A stretch of 64,000 nucleotides of DNA from Carcinoscorpius rotundicauda (Eukaryota > Arthropoda > Merostomata > Xiphosura > Limulidae): contig CM022401.1 in NCBI GenBank assembly GCA_011833715.1, forward strand, positions 72,350,618 to 72,414,617, read 5' to 3'. Both the position numbers and the translations under genes were made by a program. How positions within the stretch are numbered: position 1 is the first letter of the stretch; the number at the start of each line of letters is the position of its first letter. The notes below the pieces were generated by a model. It did no database searches. It was not told the DNA's origin and was given only the letters and a program-made list of their open reading frames with translations. Positions 55,870 through 64,000 of this stretch are shown piece after piece.

Positions 55870-56340
55870 ATAACTTTATGTGATTGCAGGTTTATCCACG
55901 TGTGGTCTTGCTTCTGTGACAATATGGTTATTTTATATCAATATTGGTTTTGATATGTTTACAATCTACTTGGTTGTAAGAACACGTGCTTTGTTTTTTT
56001 CATGTTGTTGTTGTTTCTGTAACAACATGACTGTAGTGTTTACGTGGCTGATGAATGTATTGTTCCTGCAATTAAATGGTTGTTTTTATTTAGTTTTTTT
56101 GTATGACTACCTAACTGTGTACATTTAGTTGTTCTTTTTGGTTTACATACCTATCTGCATGGAGCATTGGTTGTATGGCTATGTGGGTGCTTAAAAGATC
56201 GTTTGTGAGGCTACGTATTTATTTACTTCACCGTTTGTGTGATTGCTAGATTGTTTACAATGCTGTTTCTTTATTAAATGGCCATTTGTAAAGCTACACA
56301 ATATTACTTCTCTGCATGATTGCTTAGGTTTATGTTGGTT
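55870..56340 (+). repeat. Possible highly degenerate tandem repeat
   Basis: Blocks such as GTATGGCTATGTGGGTGCTT, GTGAGGCTACGTATTTATTT, GTGTGATTGCTAGATTGTTT and GTAAAGCTACACAATATTAC recur at 30-45 bp. The period is irregular and the call is tentative. Confidence 0.4.
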
Positions 56341-56468
56341 AAGGATATAGTATACTCTACTCGTATAGTAGAGAGAAGTTGTCCATTTTTTTTCTACGGG
56401 ATGGATGTGAAAGTAAACAATATTTAGAAAATGTTTAATAAGTTCATTTTATCTCAAGAGTGTAAGAA

Positions 56469-56532
56469 TCAACAATATATAAATGCACACTGGTATATCG
56501 TCAACAATATATAAATGCACACTGGTATATCG
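56469..56532 (+). repeat. Perfect 32-bp tandem duplication
   Basis: TCAACAATATATAAATGCAC then ACTGGTATATCG is present twice with no mismatch. Confidence 0.97.
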
Positions 56533-57002
56533 TCAGTATTGTTCCATTAAATGAAGTCACATCTATAAAAATAATAAATGCCACGCACCAAGAGGCAGTA
56601 TATATTATTGGTTTAATATTGTTGAGGAACTAAAAATCCATAGGCAGTTTTACTTACTGGACAAACTAGTCAGAAGCTCAGGGCACCACACACGGAGCAG
56701 CTGATAACTCTGCCCAGTAGGTAAGATTGCCCCTGTATAAACCTCGGAAGCTATAACTCTGATTATATACTTATACATATATGAAAAAAAATATATTTGT
56801 ATCAGTAAAATATTGTGTACATCAATCTTCTTGACAAATATCATACATTGGATACATATCGACATTTATTTAACTTCTAAATCCAAATTAAAATTTAGCT
56901 CAGTTTCAGGCTATTCGGAATTATGGTTCCTTTCGTAATAAGGTTAACCAACCAGTTCAATGTAAAGTTCGTTCATAACTGTTATATATTTGCACAACGT
57001 AT

Positions 57003-57960
57003 GTTAGGTATCGTAATTAATCTCAGAAGAGACTCCGATGTAATGTGTTACATACGTTACGAATTAAGGTTCCAAGTAGCCGAAATTTTGAATCTGAATT
57101 TGGAAACTAATTAAATTTCGATATTTATTAAATTTATGACACTTGCCAACAAGATTAATACACGCTATTTTATTTCTTAACACAAATATATTTTGATATA
57201 TAAACAGCAATACGCCCCCCGCTAGTACAGCAATATGTCTCCGGATATACAATGCTAGAATCAGCGGTTCGATTCCCCTCGGTGGGTCAGCAGATAGCCC
57301 AATGTGGCTTTGCTATAAGAAATAATACAAAACACATAAGCAGCAACACAGTTATAATAATGGTTATTACAAATATCGGTTTATATACAAATGTTTTACC
57401 GATTCACAAACAATATTTAGTCTTATATCAGTGGTCCAGGTCCACGACTAGCGATGTAATTCTAAGTTGATACACAGTAAACTCCTTTTTACGGCTAGCT
57501 AGCTTGAAGCACACGTAAGTTTATCATCAACGACAATATCTCATGTTCTCGAAATTAATTTTCTGAAGTTAAAAGGATTGTAATGTTCGAAATCTATAAA
57601 CGTTCGTGGTTAAATATCTGTAGTCTTCCGATTAATAAGCATTTGTTACAATTATATCTTCTTAGGGTGATAGTATACTGACTGTAGAAGATCAACAATA
57701 TTTTGAAACCATCTCCTTGCGTTTTGCGATGGCTACCTTTTATGCTCATTAGTCGATATTCTCGAAAATTCAGTTGCAAATAATACTGGCAATCATTGGT
57801 ATTTCAATAGACAGTACTTTGTTGATTCTTACACTTGAGAATTTTCGACAAATTTAGAGAACAGGCAGGACTTGTGCAATATACATTTATAAATATATAT
57901 TAAACTGAAACAAACATACATATTAAAGTAATATTAAATCCGTTACACGTATCATGAATC
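57003..57960 (+). repeat. Diverged duplicate block 1, right copy
   Basis: Counterpart of 2210-3010, in the same orientation. Landmarks are ATGTTAGGTATCGTAATTAA, CATACGTTACGAATTA, TTCGAAATCTATAAACGTTC (57577) and GAGAACAGGCAGGACTTGTG (57857). It is longer because a SINE-C sits at 57215-57345. Confidence 0.75.
57214..57345 (+). mobile_element. SINE-C copy
   Basis: The head CCCCCCGCTAGTACAGCAAT, B box GGTTCGATTCCCC with TCGGTGGGTCAGCAGATAGC, and tail CAATGTGGCTTTGCTATAAG followed by AATACAAAACACATAAGC. It is absent at the matching point of the left copy (about 2430), so it was inserted after the duplication. Confidence 0.9.
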
Positions 57961-58029
57961 TTTTCGTTACGTTATTGTTGTTGCTTCTTGGCGCATAATT
58001 TCCGTTTTTACTGAAGTCTGTATGTAATT

Positions 58030-58288
58030 TTTTTTGTTTTGGAATTTCGCACAAAGCTACTCAGGGGCTATCTGTACTAGCCGTCCCTAATTTAGCAGTG
58101 TAAGATTAGAGGGAAGGCAGCTAGTCATCACCACCCACCGCCAAATCTTGGGCTACTCTTTTACTAACGAATAGTGGGATTGACCGTTACATTATAACGT
58201 CCCCACGGTTGGGAGGGCGAGCATGTTTGGCGCGACGAGGGCGCGAACCCGCGACCCTCGGATTACGAGTCGCGCGCCTTACGCTAGC
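58030..58288 (-). mobile_element. SINE-A copy, head slightly truncated
   Basis: Minus strand from TTTTTTGTTTTGGAATTTCG to TCGCGCGCCTTACGCTAGCC. It lacks the final GGCCATGCCAGG of the head. Confidence 0.94.
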
Positions 58289-58289
58289 C

Positions 58290-59798
58290 CTATATTTTTT
58301 TTCTTTTTTTTGTATAAATATACTTTGTGACACACAACTTCTATGTAATTATCTGAGCTTCATTAACTATTATATTATTCGGCAGATGGTTTCATTTCAG
58401 TGAAGAGACTATATAAGTGTTACATTTGTATTTTTGCATATGGTTTAACTTCACCGTAAAGTCTTTATTTGTTGGGCGTATTCAGAATAGTTAAAAAAAA
58501 AAAGAGACACGACTATTGTATGTTTCCAACAAACACGTCTTTTACATGCACGATGTTTTTGTTTTTCTCTCATTATAGTGAGCATGCATTTCTATAATAT
58601 AATATTTATTCTTAACGACTTAAATACGTTTATTATTTTGAACAGGATAAGAATTCACATTCTTAAACGTTTAAATGTAGAAGTAAGTGTTTACATTGCT
58701 GTTACTTTCGTAAGGTAAGATTTCATAACCATTATTAGCATTGTTCGGTGCACCGTCTTCATAGTCTCTATAATAACGTGTTGCAACCATTGTTAGCATG
58801 GTCACAGCAAACGCAACCAAAGATGTTAATTTATTTTGTTAAAGAAAAAATCTTTAATCTTACTGCTTACTTTAAGTCTTTCCACCGTTGAAGAAAGGAT
58901 AGTTTTCTACTTTTTATATTATTTTGTACGTTACATGTATGTATAAATTAAATACTTGGAGATTCTCGGTAAACGTTAATTCAACATGTGTATGACAGAT
59001 GTGCAACATTACTTGTGAGAAAAATTGTTTTTATAATTTAATTCGGCTCTTTTTTGGGGAGTTATCTGTTTTAAGCTCTCACACCGGTGTAAAATAGTGT
59101 GTTGTCAGTCAGTCAGTCGGTAGACAATAAAATGGCATCATATAGGAGATGCTTAACTTTGCAATTTGTACTTTCGTTATGTCAGTAAAACGTGCGTATG
59201 CCATGAATCACGAGAAGAATTATGCACTCTGTAGGCTACATAAATGCATGACGTATGAACTTAAAAAGTAGGAAATAAAATTATTTGTTACTCTCAATTT
59301 TGGTTATACTTTCCTTTGAAACAGAACATTTTCAAGGACTTGTGTAAATAATTTTACATCACTACCAATGAAAACAATGTAAGAAGTATTTAATGAAATA
59401 TATATTTTTTACCATAAAAGGCCGTTAGTTTACTATATTTATACATGTTTACTTGAGTTTATTTTACAGTTTTCAGTTGTTGAAATTTCTTCACACATTA
59501 ACAACGAACAAACCGAAATTTAAATTCAACCGTAACTTAGAGTACGGTGTTTGTTGAATGAAATCATACTGAGTGAAATTGTTTAACAAAGTAAGATGTA
59601 ATATTAAACATGAAAAACATAAAGTAATTTTTGTAAAACACTCAGACAAATACGTCACAAATAATCTTCTGTTTCTTCCTTGCCCATTTTCCGGTAATGG
59701 ATGTAGAATTTCCTGAGAAAACACTATATATAAAACTTTTATTTTCTGAAATAAGTGATATTAAAAATAATGTATCGCTTTTCTATATATTTTTGTTT
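58290..59798. other. AT-rich sequence, no feature seen
   Basis: No gene was recognised. It contains a GTCAGTCAGTCAGTC microsatellite at about 59104-59118. Confidence 0.45.
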
Positions 59799-59885
59799 GT
59801 TTGTTTGATGCAACACAAAAACAACAAAATGGATTATCTGTGCTCCGCGCCCCGCGGGTATCAAAACCCGATTTTTTATTGTTAA
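59795..59885 (-). mobile_element. SINE-B copy, head missing
   Basis: TTGTTTGTTTGTTTGATGCA, GGATTATCTGTGCTCCGCGC and GCGGGTATCAAAACCCG on the minus strand. The head after TTTTTTATTG is absent. Confidence 0.75.
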
Positions 59886-59887
59886 AG

Positions 59888-61025
59888 TTATGAATAAATA
59901 CAAATTTCTGATTAAAAAAGAAATTCGGAAACATATGATAGACTTGTTGATATGTGTATTTGAAAGACGCGCTGGGGAACATTAGATGTTTCTTCATACT
60001 ATTTCTTTTGTAAACCTGGAAAGTTCAACCAAGACAAAAATGTTTTCTGAATAGTTGTGTTAAACCAGAACTTTCCATTATAGTGTACAAATGCATAGCT
60101 TACTCTCTTACGCTGTATAAATTTATATATATATTTCATATCCGCAAATGTTTTAATTTTTCCAAGTTCTAATTTCGAAAAGTTTAAATTTGGTAGAAGT
60201 CACGTGTTAAATTCAGTCTGTGTACTAATTGTGAAGCTTAACCTGTCAAGAAATATCTTAATCTTGTTTGTGTAGAAGTGGGATGAGATTTCGAATTATG
60301 ATGTGTCAGTTAGACGAGAAATATTTAGCATGAATACAATTTCAGTGCCTTTACATCAGATCCGTCTTAACGTTTTTTATCTGAGAGAAACTGTACTCCT
60401 TATAAAATAATGTCGCTGTTTATTCTGATTTACTGGTGTTTGGTATTCATATATTGCCTAATTATACTGTTTGTAAAGTTTAATTTTATTAACCTTTTCA
60501 TTAAAATCGTTTATTACTTCGTTTATCCATTCAAATGCAAACTTAATTCCGTTATTTGTTTTACATTTTAACTCCTGCATTCTGTAGTAGTTCTCCATTA
60601 ATATATTAAGCCCAATTTGTCCTCTTCCTTCAGTAAAAACGTGTTTCGTCTTTATTTAGACTGCATGCCATCTGTTTTCTTTTTCATTTCACCTGTAACA
60701 TATTGATATATCTGCTTTTCCACATATTATATTTATGAGCTTCTAGTTTTTGTGAAGATCTAATGACTGTGTGCTAGGTTTTTCCTTAAATGACCACAGA
60801 TTACTTCACTCGAACAAAGTTTGGTGATGTCGACCAAGATCTAACTATTCCAAAATTCATCCATTTTTTTTCCCTCTCTTGTACCCCTGGCGAAACATTA
60901 TCCAAAAAATGGTTCTACATTCTGATGTTAAGGACAGAGGAGCTTCACTCATCTTACAAAAGCTTTTTGTTCAATACAGAATGCTCACTGGTACTATGAT
61001 AAGCATTCCAGAGCTTCATGGTATA
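59888..61025. other. AT-rich sequence, no feature seen
   Basis: No gene or repeat was recognised. The frames at 60790 and 60879 overlap each other and lack motifs. Confidence 0.45.
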
Positions 61026-61027
61026 TT

Positions 61028-61272
61028 CACTGATGAGAAGAGGGCTATCTGCACTAGTCGTCCTTAATTAAACAGTGTGATACCAGAAGGAAGGCAACTA
61101 GTTATCACTACCCATTGGCAATCCTTGGGCTACTCTTTTATCAACGAATTGACCGTCACGTTATAACGCCCCACTGCTGAAAAGGCGAGCATGTTTGGTA
61201 CGACTAGGTTACGAACCCGCGATCCTCAGATTACGAGTCGAGCGCCGTAACCACCTGGCTATGCCAGACCAC
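61028..61272 (-). mobile_element. SINE-A copy, inside duplicate block 2 (right copy)
   Basis: Minus strand. The tail is truncated at left (starts AGAGGGCTATCTGCACTAGT). The body has a 9-bp deletion (AACGAATTGACCG), and the head ends GGCTATGCCAGACC. It is the paralogous partner of 6601-6873. Confidence 0.92.
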
Positions 61273-61510
61273 TTCCTTTAGATTGACAAAGTTATTATAA
61301 TTGTAATTATCATTAAAATGATGTATAAAACAGTTAAATTTTACATTAAAATTTCAATAACAATAAGAAACAAAAACACAAAAATAATGACATTTCTCAG
61401 ATTTTCCAGGTTTATCGTATCATTAATACATGCATTCCATACTATAGCATCTTATAAACTTACGAATCACAATGTTCATGTAATTCACAGATGTATTTCA
61501 ATATTTAGTT
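61273..61510 (+). repeat. Diverged duplicate block 2, right copy
   Basis: Counterpart of 6874-7115. It includes GATTTTCCAGGTTTATCGTA and TCATTAATACATGCATTCCA (61401-61441). The best-conserved 60 bp is almost unchanged while the rest is clearly diverged. Confidence 0.85.
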
Positions 61511-61782
61511 ATACTTCTAAATACGTCGTTTTATGATTCTGAGTTGTGTTTTTTATTATGTTTTTCATGTTATTCTCCGTAGTGATGACATATTATCTTA
61601 TAATGTGCACTTTGTGTTTTAAACTTTATTGTCATTGTACTAAGTTTTGTGAGTAGAATCTTTCTTGGTTTGTAATGCATATTTTAATTTATTTTAGTTT
61701 CTGTTTGGTGTTTAAACTTATTACCTTATTTTTAAAATAAATTCCTCCGTTGTTGGGATTTGGATTCCGAAATAAATATTGT

Positions 61783-62053
61783 TGTTTTTTTATAATTTTC
61801 CACAAAGACACACAAGTGATATCTACCGTAGCCGTCCCTAATTTAGCAGTGTGAGACTACAGGGAAGGGAGCTAGTCATCATCGCCCACCGCCAACTCTT
61901 GGGCTACTCTTTTACCAATGAATAGTGGGATTGTCCGTAACGTTATAACCTCCCCACACGGCTGAAAGGATGATCATGTTTTGTGTGTGTGACAGGGATT
62001 CGAACCCACGATCCTGAGTCGAGCGCCTTAACCATCTGGCCATGCTGTGCCAT
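61783..62053 (-). mobile_element. SINE-A copy, full length
   Basis: Minus strand from GTTGTTTTTTTATAATTTTC to GGCCATGCTGTGCC. GTGTAGCTTTGCTGATAAAC and AACAACCAACCAAC follow at 62053-62095, the tail of another SINE, so this copy inserted into or beside an older one. Confidence 0.92.
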
Positions 62054-62095
62054 GTGTAGCTTTGCTGATAAACAACAACCAACCAACTTTATCTC
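62054..62095 (+). mobile_element. SINE tail fragment
   Basis: GTGTAGCTTTGCTGATAAAC followed by AACAACCAACC matches the shared SINE 3' end. The head is missing. Confidence 0.6.
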
Positions 62096-62678
62096 AGAAC
62101 TGGTATGTTGCATAAACATGTGCGTTTAATCATACTTGCTATTTATTGTAGGGTTAACTTCCTCCTAGTGGTAATGGACTAGAGTGGCTAATGTTGACCT
62201 TAACGTAAACTTAGTGAGACTTGAAAATTTTGTTTTTCGGAAAAGAAGCAACAACAATATCGCAAAAATGATTTTATTCGATCATTAAGATGCAGGAACA
62301 AAGTAGGTTCTTCAGCTTTGAACAATAGTCAGTAATCAGTAGAACACTAGAATTGTTTGTGTTATGTGACTAAAAAAAAGGTGTTCATTTGATTATATAT
62401 ATAAATATATATATTTGCAGTTTGGTCTCTAAAATTAAGTGGATCGTTCTATTAAATATACCTCACATTCACCACTTTTTTTTACACCTGAAAAATAATA
62501 ACTATTCGAAGCCGCTCAAGCTTCTTTCTAAATCTACTTCATTTTTCTGTTGTGCTAATTACTTCATCACGGTTCTTAGAAAACACTTTATCGTTTCAAG
62601 AACAAAAGTAAACACCATACTTCTCAGCTCAATTTTTTTTTGGTTCGTGTCTTTTTTAAACTATTATTCCAATAAATA
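62096..62678. other. AT-rich sequence, no feature seen
   Basis: No gene was recognised. It has a short AT-rich run near 62391-62415. The 100-codon frame starting at 62389 begins inside this AT run and has no motif. Confidence 0.45.
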
Positions 62679-62953
62679 CGGCTCGATATGACCAGGTGGG
62701 TTAAGGTGTTCGACTCGTAATATGAGGGTCAAGTGTTCGAATTCTCGTCTCATAAAACATAATCGTCCTTTCAGCTGTGGGGGTGTTATAACATTCAGTC
62801 AATCCCACTATTCGTTGGTGTAAGAGTATCCCAAGAGTTGTCGGTGTATGGTGATGACTAGCTGCCTTCCCTCTAGTCTTACACTGCAAAATTAGGAACA
62901 ATTAGCACAGATAGCTCTCGTGTAGCTTTGCTAGAAATTCAAAATAAACACTA
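62679..62953 (+). mobile_element. SINE-A copy, full length
   Basis: The head CGGCTCGATATGACCAGGTG, B box GTGTTCGAATTC, body with AGAGTTGTCGGTGTATGGTG and the tail TAGCTTTGCTAGAAATTC with AAAATAAACAC. Confidence 0.93.
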
Positions 62954-62954
62954 C

Positions 62955-64000
62955 AAAAAATATCGAATGCGACTTGTTTTTTGTATTGCTTGTATTGATG
63001 CCACAAAAGACGCAGTACTACACTGTTGTCGAGAGTGCATGTTTCGTGTAACAAGGCCTTTACGTAACTCATTGTCTGTATCTTTGATTACCTACTAACC
63101 AAACCTTTGATATACAGCAGCTTTTATCTAATATCTGCTTATTTTGCAATATAAGTCGCTTGATAAGTTCAAGTCAACGTTCCGTTCTACAAGTAATGCA
63201 CTTAAAGCTTTATGGATAATATGCTTACGTAATCAGCATTTACGTCAATGAATCACTACTATAAAGCCGAGTGCCAGATTACTTAAGTGATTAAATCATT
63301 ACGAATCTGTTCACTAACCCGTATAACACAGTAAACTTCTTGCTTAACCATGTTAATAAACAAGCCTCCTAAAACGCTTAAAACTGCAAGTGATCCTTTC
63401 AAAAAATCTTTTACAATTCTTCAAACGAAAAATACGTTTCTTCAAACATGCACCCATGGCTTTATCGGTGAAACGCATAACGAAAAACTCTAAATGCTAT
63501 CAAAAGATGTTTACACTAAATTACTAAAGGTATACCATAATAGTCTTACCTCAAAGCTACCATTACGCAACATCTTTTGAACACTCGACTACAACGACGG
63601 GCTGCTACTGTTTTCTCAGAAACGACGCGTCTGCAGTTTTTGTATATGTTATCGAAAAGGTACAAGAATGATTTGTTAGCATGTCGCTTCCCTCGGATAC
63701 AACATGTTCCACGCCAGGTTCGTTTAGGAGGTAGCTTTCCTATTTACACAAACAAACAAATTAATATTATAATTTTTAGTTGAAAGTAAAAACGAGTCTA
63801 TAAACTAATTATCATTATTTTTATTAATGAGGTAATAACATAAAATTTACAAACACAAAGTAAAAGTTTTCATTTAGAGCAATGGATTGCAGCATATTTT
63901 AAACTTTAAAGTTTAGAGTTGAATTTAATTTCGCAATGTTTTATATTGTAAAATGTTTAATGTAATTTTATAAAAAAGTTTTAAGTGTAAATATATAGAC
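62955..64000. other. AT-rich sequence to window end, no feature seen
   Basis: No gene or repeat was recognised. A 68-codon frame at 63577-63783 has an arginine-rich start (MNTRLQRRAATVFSETT) but no known motif. Confidence 0.45.

Noticed and set aside
1..64000. CRISPR arrays, bacterial operons, riboswitches or phage attachment sites
   Set aside because: The tandem repeats have no constant-repeat/variable-spacer pattern, and all mobile elements are eukaryotic types.

Overview
This is a 64 kb AT-rich stretch of animal nuclear DNA. It is dominated by old mobile elements, and I found no host protein-coding gene I can support. The longest open reading frame is 132 codons and resembles nothing I know. 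Nearly every recognisable protein fragment is a decayed transposon product. The mix of short tRNA-derived elements, Penelope-like retroelements, Tc1, mariner and hAT transposons fits an arthropod. From memory, the two abundant SINE families look like those of chelicerates, especially horseshoe crabs, but the sequence alone does not prove this. The window is probably intergenic DNA or one or more long introns.

Layout. 0.2-1.2 kb holds the 3' end of a Penelope-like element with a GIY-YIG endonuclease remnant. 2.2-3.0 and 6.6-7.1 kb form the left copy of two collinear blocks that recur at 57.0-58.0 and 61.0-61.5 kb. 3.4-8.2 kb is packed with SINEs. 8.32-10.47 kb is an internally deleted Tc1-like element with a mariner inserted in one arm. 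11-13 kb has more SINEs. 14.27-15.8 kb is a decayed 28-bp tandem repeat broken by SINE and Penelope insertions. 22.5-23.0 kb is an almost perfect 168-bp inverted repeat made of Penelope-type termini. 23.39-23.63 kb is a small hAT-type element with an 8-bp target duplication. 24.2-24.4 kb is a second hairpin of the same general kind. 33.4-35.0 kb is a Tc1-like transposon sitting in the anticodon region of a tRNA-like sequence. 45.65-46.73 kb is the 5' part of a ZBED-type hAT transposon. 50.36-51.32 kb is a solo LTR inserted in a degenerate 40-45 bp tandem repeat. The rest is unique-looking AT-rich DNA with scattered SINEs.

Names used below. SINE-A is about 275 bp, with a tRNA-Thr(CGT)-like head, a body containing AGTTGGCGGTGGGTGGTGAT and a tail AGCTTTGTGCGAAATTC plus an A-rich CAAA repeat. 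SINE-B is about 125 bp, with a head starting CCCCCCAGTGGCTCAGCGGT, a B-box-like GGGTTTCGATACCC and the tail AGCTTTGTGCTTAATTC. SINE-C has a head starting CCGCTAGTACAGCGGTAAGT and the tail GTGGCTTTGCTATAAG. All three share a CAGATAGCC...GCTTTG 3' region. PLE means Penelope-like element. Coordinates of old repeats are good to about 5-10 bases.

There is no operon or pathway here. The window is a record of nested insertions, and several can be ordered in time: tandem repeat before LTR, Tc1-like element before mariner, SINE-A before the block duplication, and tRNA-like sequence before Tc1.
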